A DNA stretch of 64,000 nucleotides. It comes from Sclerodactyla briareus. Taxonomy: Eukaryota; Echinodermata; Holothuroidea; Dendrochirotida; Sclerodactylidae. Under the pieces are notes generated by a model. That model saw only the letters and a list, made by a program, of their open reading frames with translations. It had not been told where the DNA came from and did not search any database. Below, piece by piece: positions 35,386 through 47,151 of the stretch. The translations under genes were made by a program, and so were the position numbers. Position 1 is the stretch's first letter. The number at the start of each line of letters is the position of its first letter. The stretch is from assembly GCA_026419785.1 (NCBI GenBank), contig JAODTK010003654.1, forward strand, positions 485,304-549,303. The letters run 5' to 3'.

Positions 35386-36060
35386 TTCTCAAAATATGTC
35401 TGAAAAACCGCCATTTTCCCAAAAAAATTATTCATATCAGGAAATTTCAGTGTATTACAGCTAAATGCGGGGAAACTTTGTTGTTACTTTGTACCTCTTC
35501 TGAATTTGAATCATTCAGTCCTCCCAAGCTCTACAATATACCAAGAACTGAACAGAATTTCAGAAATTCTCAAATTGGGCAAAAAATCAATGTTTCCCAC
35601 CTAAATGACATTTTTGGAATTTGGGGTTGATTCATGGGAAAAGTTGTTATATGTGCCTTTTTACATTGCTACAAATTGAAATCATTCAGCCATGGATAAG
35701 GAATATCTTGAAAAATAGTGAAAAGCTTGTAAAAATGAGAAATTGCCCAAAATGTGTCTTTTTGACTCCTAAATCTCCAATTCTGATAGTTCTGTCCTAA
35801 TTTTGAGGAGCAATTAGTGTTGAGTGACTATTAAAGCGTGTGTCAAAATTTCACCTTTGGTCAGCCCACGCCAAAATGGAGATATTTGCGAAAAACCATC
35901 AAAATATGACGGACACGCAAACGCCACACACACATACACACGCACACTCATCATGTAAAACGGACACTTTGCAAGTGCACCTCATTTGCTGGACACCCGG
36001 AAAATTTGGGTACCCCACCCAATGGGTTTACCCCTCTGTGGGATAGTTCCAAACCACCCT
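35386..36060. repeat. Probable non-coding repeat with internal similarity; (CA)n at ~35926-35950
   Basis: AT-rich sequence has recurring AAATTG..ATCATTCAG modules (about 35497 and 35670), AATTTCAG/AAATTCTCAAA phrases and a short (CA)n run. The style matches the long non-coding repeats at 28-30 kb and 55 kb, including GATATTTGCGAAAAACC near 35880, which resembles the TTTTTGCGAAAAACC at 29866. I could not define a repeat unit. Confidence 0.35.
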
Positions 36061-37689
36061 ATGGTACAAGGCAAACTGTTGCATGGCAACCAACAACAGT
36101 AAAATGGTGAAAGGCAAGGTGACTACAATATCTAATCGGCCTTCGGGACGATGAGATAATTATAGCTGTTTTCATCCACCCTATATCCGGAAACGGGCAC
36201 TTCCAGGCTCATAGCACCCATCACATGTGTGATGACCTTGCACCGACTAAAAACAAGCCCACAAACAAAAAAGTTGTCATTGGCCATACTAAGATGATTT
36301 ATCGATTATCACAGATGGTATCTTTTTATTACATGTTCACTCTGGCTGTTTGCATGGGTTTCAGGGGTCTTCCGAACGGTCCTGGTGGGATCGAAGGGAA
36401 AAGCCCATAGGCGTACGGAACCGTTCCAATTTGGGGGGTCATAGAAAAATTAGCCCGGAATTTCCAAGTCCGTCATAGGAGAGTTCCTTCCAGCGCAGCG
36501 CGAGAAGCGCGGCGGAAATTTTGGTGTGCTGAAAAATCAGGCATTTTTCCGCTTGCCTTGTTTTTTCCCAAATTCCCAAAATATCTGCTCGAGGTATTTT
36601 ATCTCAAGAATTTTTTTTCGTTTTTCTGGAAATTATTTGATTGTGGACAACTGATTCGAAGCATTAACGCATATTACAACTCCTGGTTAGACAAAAAAAC
36701 GCCATTTCGCTCGGAAACACTTGAAATTTGGTATGGAACATGGGTAATCATTCGAATTCGGCCCTAGTGGGGTCCAGACCTTCACCTGGTGTCCGCACCT
36801 TGAATTAGTGGACTAAGACCAAATTTAAAAATTTAATCAGTTTACCCATACCGAAAGGCTATAAGGGATTTCATTACAGTTTATATGCACAAACACGGAC
36901 TAAATCAGTACTGATGGCGCAAATTTGGTAGTGTGTGTTTTGGAATATTTATGTAGCGAAATCGGCCACAAAATTCTTAATTAAAAAACTATCATTTTTA
37001 CTTTGCTCAAATTTTTTCTTCCATATTTCCCGGATTGGGTTATTTTCGTTTGTGTTCACCTCAAGTGTCCTGCAACTCCCGACCCGTTCTCGTATATTAT
37101 GACTGATTTGCCCCAACTTCCCAAAGTTCTGTACGCATCCGAGATTGTACTTTACAATCTTACTATATTGGGCATGGATTTACATTGTCACCTAAATTAG
37201 GGTTGAAAATCCCTCACAAGCCCCGAGTTTTTATAAAGAATGTTTGCCAATTAGCGGCATGCGGTTTCGCAGGGCAAGAAATGCTGATGACCTGCATAAG
37301 GCGTACGGCCTCTGGAATATAGGGCAGGAATGTTTTGCCTAAATAAGAACGACAGAATATCACCCCCGCCCGAAAAATGCGTGTTTTTTTTTTTTTTTTT
37401 CAGGCAGACGTGTTTGGGCATTCCCACTTTTTTTGCCTTTTTTTTCTGTCCAAATTTTCCCAATTAATATCATTTTTTGCAATTAGTAAATTGTAACAAA
37501 CTTGTAAGCCGAGTACTCTGTCCAGACTGGCGTAACTCAAATGATTTAGTTTGTGAAGGTATTTTTTGCCCTGCGGAATTTAGTAAGTGCCGTGTGATTG
37601 TCATGTTGCAGAAAGAAAGTAACATTGGTCACTGTAGGTCTATATTCATTCTTCACTACTCTGTTGGCACCAGTGACACGTAATACTTT
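36061..37689. other. Unclassified AT-rich sequence with low-complexity spots
   Basis: CAGCGCAGCGCGAGAAGCGCGG at about 36491-36512 is a small GC-rich, partly self-complementary spot in AT-rich DNA. T-runs lie at 36607-36615 and 37385-37400. No gene is recognised. Confidence 0.35.
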
Positions 37690-37714
37690 CTTCCTCATGG
37701 GCGTCAACCTTTGG

Positions 37715-38740
37715 GGGAAGTGGGGGAACATGTCCCCCCCACTTTCAAAGTGGGGTTATATCTATCGTTTGTCCCCCCCACTTTTTCCGTCCCGTAATAG
37801 ACAATAATAGTGCACCTGCCCAATTTTTATCACTCTAAACTGATTCAAATTTTTGTCTAACCAAACATAGCGCGTTGGAAATTGTCTCAGTGCACTAATT
37901 CCAGGTGTGGAGCCGCCAGGTGAATATTTGAACCGACTATGATGGCCGAGATTGGGAAGGATTACCCCATACTTCCTAAATACATCCCGCGTTCTCGAAA
38001 TTTTAAATCGACTGAATAGCCAGTTCGCGCGCATAAGCCTTTTCCCTTCCCCATTCGTTGTAGGCTAAATAATGCGATGTAAATGCTTCCGATCTTCCGT
38101 TCCCTCCTCGATTAATTTCAGAAGCCTTGTGCGGACAGACCTGCTCCCCCCAAAAAATTTTTTTTTCTGAGATTAATAATTCGGGCGAAAATCCGTGAAA
38201 GTTTGGAAGGAAAAGGCAAAGTGAAACAAATGTCTGGAATTTTTTGGCCAGTTTCTATTCGATAAAATGCCCGGCAAAACATGCAAATTTTTTTTTTTCG
38301 CGCGCTCCCGCGCGCCTGGTATTTGTTTTCCAATGAACCGGGCTTTAAAGTCGGGTACAAATTTTCTGGTCCAAAATTTGAGTGGTGCCCCCGTACGCCC
38401 TTGGCTTTCCCCTTCGCTCCCACCATAGACCGTTCGGTAGACACCAGGATCCCACGCAAACAAAGCCAGAGTGAGAAAAGGGTATGAAATAAATACCATG
38501 TGTGGTTACTCTCGGTAAATCATCTAGTATGCACAATGACAAACTTTTTGTCTGTCTTTCACGTCAAATCACACATGTCGAGGGTGCTATTGACAGGCAA
38601 GTGCCGTTTCCTTTCCCGCGATCTGGAGAGTAATGAAAATCTGAAATTTTCCATTGTACGATCCGCGCCAACCATGGTGGCGCTCCGCTTAGAGTCATTT
38701 GCATCGATGTGTCCCCGTGTCCCCCCCACTTTTCGAAACG
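37715..38740. repeat. TGTCCCCCCCACTTT motif cluster, possible damaged element
   Basis: TGTCCCCCCCACTTTC occurs at 37731-37746, again at 37770-37787 and near 38717-38734, all in the same orientation. The first is preceded by GGGGGAA, forming a near-palindrome around ACATGT. Between the last two lies about 930 bp with a G/C-rich, self-complementary spot (CGCGCGCTCCCGCGCGC at about 38299). This may be one damaged element with related ends, or several fragments. No coding sequence is recognised. Confidence 0.4.
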
Positions 38741-38760
38741 CGTCCGACCCCCTGTTCTGA

Positions 38761-39005
38761 CTAGGCAGGGGCTGACTTTATTATGTCGGCTGTGAGAGGG
38801 GACTTCTCCGGGTTTACCCGTCGCCTTTGAAAAGCTTTGGCTCTAGGTGCAAATCCATGCTCTAAAATGTTATTTTCTCGTGCTAAAATGGGCTGACCTC
38901 CAGTCTCCAAGACAGTAAGTTCTCTCTTTTGGTTATTGGTCTGACTCCTACCTTCCATGGGGCCACCACAACCGAATGTCTTCAGTTGAGGTCTATAGGG
39001 GAAAA
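38761..39005 (-). CDS. Weak terminal-exon candidate, unknown product
   Basis: The minus strand is open from about 39005 to a TAG at 38761, roughly 80 codons, including KTFGCGGPMEGRSQTNNQKR and ending in ADIIKSAPA. A T/C-rich run ending CCCCTATAG just upstream of the open part (about 38989-38997) could act as a splice acceptor. I do not recognise the peptide and have no partner exon, so chance or a retroelement remnant is as likely. The plus strand is not open over the same stretch. Confidence 0.15.
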
Positions 39006-41240
39006 GGCCTGGGGGGGAAGCCCATTCTCAAACCCATGTTTAAAATTTTGTGTTTTGCCTCGTACCCGTTTCTTTCGATTAAAATTTTGAGTGAATTTTA
39101 TCACACACAGCTGTTCGACTTTTGTTGCAATCCATGAAGGTAGAACACATAAGTCGAAGGTTGCCTAGTTTTTCGCACTGTTCCCTGTTAAAGCCTATGA
39201 ATGCAAAGAATGTTTCTTCATCTTTGCTAGAAATACCGATTTCCTACCTGGTATTGGTAACCTAACATTTCCTTCCTATATACTTATCACACCACCTTGG
39301 ATATATCGACGAGTCATTTTTTCTGCTGTCTCGTTTCCGGACCATGGGTCACGAAGTGTTCTTGTTGAAGTGAAGTGCGAGATACATATTGTTCAAATCG
39401 GAGAACATCGTACAATCTATGCTTCAGCTGGCTAGAAATGCCCATGTCAGCCAGGCTATTTGTAAATATAGTCCCAGATTTACAAAATTGCACTCAAGAA
39501 AATATTTTTGTGCACGGAATCTCATAGCTCTCGTGGTCTACCATCCCTGACAAGCGAAACAACTACCGAACGGACAACATTCTTGCATATTTCTTTTCTT
39601 GGACCTAGATCAAATAAAGAGATTCGGGAGGTCGCTATTTCCCCCAGCCCTGATGGAGGCCCCTATATTTGTTTGCCTTATTTCAGTTGCAAATTATTTT
39701 GCACAAAAAAAAAACAATTCATATAGCCTAATAGTAATAAATAAATGTGTAGTATTTCTTGCATATTTTGCTGTGCAAAATATAGGGTTTTTCCGGCCCT
39801 GGCAAAGTCACATTTTCCGCGAGTTGGGAAGTAGACACCAACCCCTTACCAGACCTACCCCTTGAGTCCGCCGCTATGTCGAGAAGCGCTTTAAGTGAAG
39901 ATTGTGATTTGGCAGCGGTTTCATTGTTGAGAATATATCTGGAATTTTTTCTAATTTTGGAAATTCGAAGATCTCGGCTATCTTGATATAGGCATAACTC
40001 ATAGGTAAACATGTTGTTTTTGGGGAGTCATGCAGCCACGAAATAAAACTCATGTTGAATAGTATACAAACGCGTTTTGCCGAGAACATGTGAAAATAAG
40101 TGTGTGCAAAGACTGAAGGCGTATGACTGGAACAAATATTTCCCGGCAGCGCCTGTCACAATTATATGTATTAGCCTCTGGAAAAATTTTGGACTAAAAC
40201 CGCAACGTCCAAACTTGACAAGATTGACAAAATTTTGCTCATTCATCGGGCTTCCGAAAATCTGGCCAATTTGCTGACACGGTGAGCAATTTATACACTT
40301 TGGGCAGGTTGCCTGTCTTAATATGTGCCTATTATTCGCCCAACTGGCGGTTGTCTCTCGATCTCTGCAACTTCCTTTAACTTCCTAATGTGTTGAGTAG
40401 TCTGACTCCCATCCTCAATTCCAACGCCGCTTCGTGTTAAAATCAATGGACATTTTATAGTGAATCGACCTATTATTTGAAAAACAAATTTATAGTCTCA
40501 CTTATGTTTATGAGTGAGAAAACCTGCAGAAAAACTTCAATGTCCCCAGAATAAGCCTTCAAAATACAACGCTCACGACACTATAGAAACATGTGGTTTT
40601 TTGTGAGGCTGCTTTTCTCAATATTTTCATCTCATAGACATTAACGAATACGTTTTTAACTGACATTTAACGTTTCGTCTCATCGATATGATGTCCCTCA
40701 GGATCGACGCCCATGATTGCATCCTACACAGGGGCGTAAATTACAAATCATTTTCCCAAGGGGTGTGGTGAAATTGTCATTGCGTGACGCACGTGACGAA
40801 CGCGAGCCCTGATAGACTGATTGAGCTGTTCACTTGCACCAACTGAAAATTCACCCCTTGTTGGGCCTTGACTGATCTTTTCAGGCTTTCGCCTCTATAA
40901 TGCGTTCCAATTGGCCTATTGACAGTTGCCGTTATTTATGTTGTTCAATGATAATTAACAACATGTTGTCAAATGTCGATCGCGTACACACGCGGACGAG
41001 CACTACCCAATCAGTGTTTCCGAACAGTCTTTGTGAAATGTGAACTCACAAATTTAATTTAATCGATTCTGCAAAAATAAAACGTTGCAGATACCCCCCA
41101 CGCTGAAATCAACAATATCTTAGTTGAAAATATACGCCGTAATGATGTCGCACTAGTGGAATCTTTACTTGTAATATCTCCTTCTCCTCTCACCCTGTAC
41201 CCTCGAGAAATGCCCGACTGCCCGTATATTCCGGGATATA
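39006..41240. other. Unclassified sequence
   Basis: Frames of 70-94 codons on both strands at 39508-40277 overlap one another with no recognisable motif. No RNA gene or repeat was seen. Confidence 0.3.
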
Positions 41241-41254
41241 ACTGTTAATGCTCC

Positions 41255-41505
41255 GTGCAATAGGGAATTTCCAGAAGCATGTTGAACCGATATAAGAATG
41301 TGACCATTTTAAGGGCGTTTCCTTAAATGCAATGCTGCTGTTGTGCGTTGCAGATAAAAACATCCGACCGTTCCATAAACCCCGATTACTTTTGTCCAAT
41401 GTCCCTTTCACTAGGGATTTTCCAGAAGCATGTGATGAACCGAAACAGATGTGACCAATTTCAGGGCTTATCTTTAAATGCAATTGGCGGCTTAGTGGTG
41501 GGCAA
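41255..41505. repeat. ~90-bp direct duplication, offset ~154 bp
   Basis: TAGGGAATTTCCAGAAGCATG, then TGAACCGATATAAGAATGTGACCA and TTTAAATGCAAT at 41261-41340, recur as TAGGGATTTTCCAGAAGCATG, TGAACCGAAACAGATGTGACCA and TTTAAATGCAAT at 41413-41485. A CC(GTGCA/TTTCA)(C)..TAGGGA lead-in is partly shared, so the unit may be longer. Confidence 0.8.
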
Positions 41506-42249
41506 AGCACAATCTAGTTCATTCCAAGACGTTTTCGATTGTTTTTTTCTCTCTCCGCCCCCTTTATTTAGCTAATTGTTTTTGCTTTTTTTCCTCTCGC
41601 ACACTAATTGACCATGTGTTCAAGATCGTACGTACAAGGCTGGTCTTAACTGGAGAAAAAATATTCCATTGATTGCCTATAAGGTTTTCAGTGGATATGT
41701 CATATACCCCATTTGATTATTGTATCCCTAGTTTTGGCGTCGTGCTCATCAGGAAACATCAATAGAATCGAGAAACTAATAGAAAGTGCCTTCGAGAATT
41801 ATACTAATGCCGTCTTTGAGGATAGCTCGATAGCTCTGATATTCTTGAAGTACGAGGTTGGGCCCAAAGTGTTATAGGACTCGAGGCCGGCCCTCGGGGG
41901 CTTCGCAGCCGTTTTTGGCAGCCTCGGCCTCGAGGTTTCGGCCTCGGCCTCCACTCAAACCGAGCCGGAAAGCTGCGATCCGGGTAGGCCGGACATTCGT
42001 TTGCTATTAATGGAATTAAAAGAAAGAAATGTCACAAATGATGCTTCTTGGATTTGTTTAATAACTGCGACAGACTTGAAACCAACGTATCATATACTCG
42101 CATCATCACCCAAGACTGCCGAATAAAATTTACTGGGCGCTGCACCTCGTCCCGCCGTCGCCAATGCAAGTCTCCAGTTCAATGCTAGAGTGCGGCTGCT
42201 ATCAGACATCCTGCAATAACACTACAGTTGCTGAATGCACTTTCACTGC
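41506..42249. other. Unclassified; GGCCTCGG-type GC-rich cluster at 41881-41953
   Basis: At 41881-41953 the sequence is built of repeated GCCTCGG and CTCGAGG words, a sharp GC-rich island in AT-rich DNA. The rest shows no gene or repeat. Confidence 0.4.
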
Positions 42250-43190
42250 ACAGTGCACACGAAACGCATATGTAGCTTTGTGTACAAGCGATGGATCAGG
42301 CTCTGGCGGCGGCCACATGTGAACGCCTTCACTCCTCATGGTGCCTGCCTGACAGTCCCCTCGTTGTCGTCACCCCGCTGCTTCCATCCACCCGGCCTCT
42401 CCGGGCAATCGATCAGCCCTAGGCCTGACCCATCCCACCTAACTCCATGAGTACCCGCGAAGCTGCGCTACCAAGATATACGAGGCCGGCCTGACAGGCT
42501 GCCCCCAGCCCAACGGATCCCGTACAGACAGATTTAGTTAACAGGATCGTCCCGCCTGGAAGGCGCAAAACCTTGCCAGAAGAATCCAGTTGTTCGTCAC
42601 GCAATCAGGCAGATGAACCCCTCCCATCCCCCCGCCATCTCTGAGTCCCTGGCATTAGCCCACCTGATCTTCAATCGTGACCAGTATGCGAACGAAGCGA
42701 GGGTAGTCAAGAAAGAAATCCAAACCTACTCCCTCAGCCCAACCGTGACTACCGTCCAAGCTTCGCTGGAATGAAAATAAGACGGAAGGCACACAGAGCC
42801 AAAACCGTAGCTTGTTTCTCCGCACAGATAGCGTGATCGCCAAACCCCACTATCCGTGACCTCCATGACTTTCCCACAACAGCCCAAGGCGTCCCACTAA
42901 CTCTGCCCACAAGACCCAGAAACCACTTTATGACCTGCCAAGGTAAGAAAGACTCGGTGCCTCAACCCTCTCACCCAAGCGGGACCGACTCAACATTAGG
43001 ATCCAAGATGCCACCAAAAGACGGGGAGCTTAGTCTTGGCCCAGACAACCTAATCGCCCAGTGGATATGGTTCCTGAACTCGTGCTTCAAAGAGCAGCCA
43101 CAATAGAATCCACAATTCAGCGAGTAATGCAGCGCATCCTCAGCGACACCTGGACCTCTCGCCAATGAACCCCACGTCGATAGACCTATT
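42250..43190 (-). mobile_element. RTE-like LINE ORF2 C-terminal fragment
   Basis: Minus-strand reading, from 43190 down: the region corresponding to the RT palm gives CAALLAE-like wording around 43117-43145, close to the DNA of the 26.76-kb element (GTAATGCAGC.ATC). WAKTK.PVF follows at about 43005-43045, then DSGVWRSRYLCGE at about 42816-42855, EAWTVVTVG near 42740, and LYGIRWAGGSLSGRPRISW at about 42470-42525. This order (palm, thumb, W-R-x-R-Y-L-C, S-E-A-W-T, G-R-P-x-x-S-W) fits the C-terminal half of RTE-clade ORF2. Frameshifts are frequent. Endonuclease and RT fingers are missing, giving a typical 5'-truncated copy. The GC content is clearly above that of its surroundings. Confidence 0.78.
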
Positions 43191-44665
43191 CGGTGTGACG
43201 TCACAGGAGTCATCGTGATGTAAACAAACATGACTTCAATTGAAAGTGTACAGGAAAACATAGAAAGACCTTTTGAAATGTCATAAATCATTTAATTTGC
43301 TTCGGATATGTAGCGAGAGAGGCTTATGTGAATATTGAAGATTGAACTTGTAGAGGGCCAAAACCTATGAATACCTAATCTCGAAAGGTGCAATTAATTA
43401 TTTTAATTTACACCAATCGAATGGACCAACCAAAGAGAAACAAAGACACATGATTTGGTTGATGTCAATCTGTCATTAGACTGATAATTGGGACAAAAAC
43501 ATGTTCGCGGCCTGCACCATCATAAATCGTCATTCCCACAGTTTACTGCAAAAGCTCATAAGCTTTGCAATGGTTTCATACCATACAGCCTCAGGGTGCA
43601 ACATTATTACCCACCTTAGTGTAACTTAAAAACCATCATCTGTGGGTGATGTCCAGGTAATGATAGGGCCCATGAGAAAACATTAATACTGTGTCAAACC
43701 GTTTTTCCTCCTGTGTTTTAATGCCAGCGCCTTGGAGAACTGTAATTAATGCTTCCATAAATTCGAATATAGGCAACTGTATGGATGTAAAACGCCATTT
43801 TAGTTGCTATATAAACTGATAGAGTCTAACCTGTCTAATGGACTGTATGATGATGTGAGGAGAACATAAAATCACAATTCAGCAAGCTACGTATCGAACG
43901 TTGAATGCTTTATGGTAAGATCAATTTCGATAGAATTTTGCTTATTCAGTGCTCGTTCCATTCTCTATTTGGAATAATTCCGCTCACCACCGCCCCCTTC
44001 ATCTCTGTGAATAAATACGGTATCCAAGAACACTTTCACGGCCATTCTCACGACGTGGTTTGTAATAAATGGAGTCCTGCCGCACCCGCATAGCGCTCAC
44101 ATGACATCTACTTTGAGGTAAGATTGATGCGGATACAGCATGAGATGCCAAATGGGCAGATTTACGCGAGTGAAACCATCAAATAGGTTTAGAATAGATA
44201 GAATTGGTTTGCGGAATAAAATGAAGACAGGTTTTTCTGCATGTGCCAGAAATGATTTTATAAAATGCGACGAGCATTGAGTGCCGTATCTTAATCAATT
44301 GCGTCTACTGGATATCTTCGTCATAACCATTGAACTTCCTTACCTATGTGTTGCTAGATACTCATGATCTTTGACGTATTAATGCGACCGTTTAAATATC
44401 CCTTCCAGAAATCAACTTTGGCAAAAACAAAAAAAATTTTACATTCTATCCATACCCGCAAACCCATCCGCATATATAGAATGCTAGCATGCGTCTCTCA
44501 AAGTGATGTCAAATAGTCTTTCACACACTCAGGATAGCGTCAATTCCCTAAACGTCGTGTAATTGAACTTATTTATTGTTTATATTTTGTTCACATTATC
44601 GCCATTTTTGCTCGCCGTGAATGAAATTCAGGAGAGACTTAGTGTGTCCTATGGCGTTGCGTGCG
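43191..44665. other. Unclassified AT-rich sequence
   Basis: No gene or repeat is supported. Small frames are without motifs. Confidence 0.35.
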
Positions 44666-45121
44666 TGCCTTGTGTGTGTGTGTGTGTGTGATCTTCAACT
44701 TTCTCGTTGCAGGATTTCTCACAAACCGTGAGGCCGATTATGACGAAATTTGTGTGTAGCAACCGGAGTTTGGTGTACACGATTCTGATTAGATTTTGGG
44801 CAGCTGAGTCATTAATTAAGTTGGTAATTAGTAATTTGCTTATTCATGTAATTTATTGGTAAAGCTCGTTAGCAAGATTACGCAAGACCGTAGTGCTACA
44901 GTGATGTAGTTTGGCAGTAGGACGGGGATGACAGGTAGATTAACTGAGTAGATTTTCAGCCTGGAAGAGAATGCCAATTAAGGGGTCTTAATTTGCAAAA
45001 TTATGCGAAGTTTTCCACGTTTGTCGATTTTCACGCGAACGGGGATGTGGTTTCTACCATGGTCCTGAGAAATTTAAAGTGAAGTCGGGGTCAAGGGAGG
45101 ATTAATGTTGTCTAATTGCAT
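44666..45121 (-). repeat. Non-coding repeat with (TG)n and AGGTCA-type wording
   Basis: A (TG)n run at 44670-44690 is followed by TCACAAACCGTGAGGCCGATTATGACGAAATTTG and TGTGTAGC, a diverged form of the 30.75-kb units, then GTCATTAATTAAGTTGGTAATTAG. It runs without a clear break into the 222-bp-family copy at 45122. I take the two as one composite element. Confidence 0.5.
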
Positions 45122-45440
45122 ATTTTAGCAATTTTTGAAGTTCGTTGGATTTCCACAAACTGGTTAGATGTGATCCACCTTTGATCCGATCATTTTAGGT
45201 ACAGCTGGGGTCAGTAGAGGTCATTGTATGTGCCTTCTATTTACTTGAATAAAGATTGCCAATTTCCCAACTTGGTAAGAATAAGAATTTAAGATTTCGC
45301 CAAACTCAGTAGGTATGGTCCGTTAAATTTATGAATCTGATGTGTTTGATGGTCATGAATTTGATGAATTCCATCATATAATAGCTCTGTTAAATAAAAC
45401 CACTGAGGAACGAGGTAAACAAGCGCTGTGACATTGTTGT
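45122..45440 (-). repeat. Inverted copy of the 222-bp family (partner 55335-55650)
   Basis: The reverse complement of 45122-45440 aligns with 55335-55650. Shared blocks are CTCGTTC.TCAGTG, GCTAT.ATATGATGGAATTC, CAAATTCATGA, ATCAAACACATCAGA, AACGGACCATACCTACTGAGT, GGCACATACAATG, CTGACCCCAGCTGTACC, AAAATGATC.GGATCAAAG, TGGATCACATCTA and CCAACGAACTT. A partial duplication in this copy inserts about 20 bp near 45280. Confidence 0.88.
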
Positions 45441-46785
45441 GTTATAAGCTGCCCACAGCAAACCATCTCTTACCCAACCAATTTTATAAGTTGATAAGAC
45501 ATTCAAAAATACTGTTAACATTTTTCTTTCCTCCTCTTCTTGTCTGGGGACTGGGGACAAAATTGGAGGTTCCTAAAGTATATTTTGGGACATCCTGACT
45601 GTGGGGGGATAGTTTGTTGGTGTGTGGGGGGAGGGTGTTTGCTGCCTGGCAGGGGGGGGGGATGGAATGTCCTGCTGCATGGACAATAAAAGGCCCAATG
45701 AAGAATGAAGGAAATGATTTTAAAAGGAAAAGAAAAGCCCGGCTACTAAGGGGGTTTAGAACATTCCAAGTTGGATTTTGGTCAAAAGAAGGAGTTGATT
45801 GAGCGATAAAAACTTTGTTCAAATTGTTATTTATGGAGAGGAAGATGTGGGGGGGGGGGGGGTGAAGAACAAAACAATAAGGGACGTTGTAATAGAGTCA
45901 AACTATTAGAGTCAGTATCTAGGATTTTTAGGAGTTATATGTGGAAATATTTGATGTTCGTTTGACATACGATGGTCTGCATGAACGAGTGGTTGTTTGT
46001 ATATAGTGTGTAGTGTAGTGAATAATAGAAACCACGATCGCGCAACCAGGCGCGAAACTTTTGGCTATCGCCTTTAACATTAATTGCATCGTCCATACCG
46101 TGCATCACTTGGTTTGAATGTTGCCTGTACTATATGCCCCTATAACCCGTTCATCGAGTTTCTCTGGATTATGATTAAATCACCAGAAAGTCATGGCTGT
46201 GTATGTATAACATGTGTTGTGAGAACGTTGTCTAAAGAACGCCAGCGTTCAATGTCGCCGACAGTTTATAAAGGCAAAGACCACATGTTTTGAACGTCAG
46301 TCTGGTGATCAAGGTAAAAAAGGTTCAAAATTTGGAAAAAGTTGTAAGCACGGTAGCTGTCACCACGAAACAATGTAGATGAGCTCATACTCGAAGGTCC
46401 ACCCCAGGTCACAGAGGTCAATGTCTGAGAAAGAGCACAATTTTGTGCAAGAGAAATGATGTAGAAATGTTATGTTTTGAATCAAAAACCATGTCAAATA
46501 TTAGAGTTCATTTCTCTTAGTAGAGAGCTAGACTGCATGCAGCAAACAACGCCATTCAGAGTTCAAAGATGAACTATTTTCTTTTCTACGTGTTGACTAG
46601 TCGTGACATCACGAATACAACATCAATGGGTTGGTACACTATCATGTTACAAAATAATCTGTTGTTGTGCCCATCACTATATCTGTCCGACTACTAAAAG
46701 GTTTGGTGGCTGTGCTTGAATATATTACTGCCGATCCATCTAAAGCGGACTATAAAAAAAATAAAATAGAAAAGAAACGCAGGCC
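45441..46785. other. Unclassified; G-runs
   Basis: G-rich sequence lies at 45600-45670, including G10 at 45652-45661, and G14 at 45849-45862. The 112-codon minus frame (45484-45822) spans this G/C-biased stretch and has no recognised motif. No gene is called. Confidence 0.35.
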
Positions 46786-46954
46786 GCGCCATGCCCGCAC
46801 ATTTCAGTAAACGATACTGGTCGGCTGGGAATGAAAAGTACGAGCAGCAGGAGGCCAAGGGATGGACGGATTTTGGCCAGTGTTTCACAAATGATCTACG
46901 ACATACAATAAGCCAGTCGGAGTTACAGTTAATAGATGACAATGATAATGATTA

Positions 46955-47146
46955 TTGTGTCAAAGGTCAAAGGGGAATGAGCGCAGTTCCGACGTTGAGA
47001 CGTCAGTGGTCAGAACGATCTTTCGGGACTCCCTGCGCAAACTACGGAATCCTGCCATCACAAAATTCCACAGATTTTCTCCAGACCATGTTTATCAACA
47101 ATTATCAACCGAAACATGGGATGAATTGGTTGCGTTTTCAAATTAG
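46955..47146 (+). CDS. Weak exon candidate, unknown product
   Basis: The frame 46955-47146 encodes 63 residues, including VRTIFRDSLRKLRN, ITKFHRFSPDHVYQQLS and a C-terminal ETWDELVAFSN before TAG. Its composition (charged, helical-looking, no low complexity) is more protein-like than most frames here. A second frame, 46791-47150, overlaps it throughout and is also open for 119 codons, so at most one can be real. I do not recognise either peptide. No convincing acceptor, promoter or polyadenylation signal was found. It may be a retroelement ORF1-type remnant. Confidence 0.15.
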   Translation: MCQRSKGNERSSDVETSVVRTIFRDSLRKLRNPAITKFHRFSPDHVYQQLSTETWDELVAFSN

Positions 47147-47151
47147 TTAGG

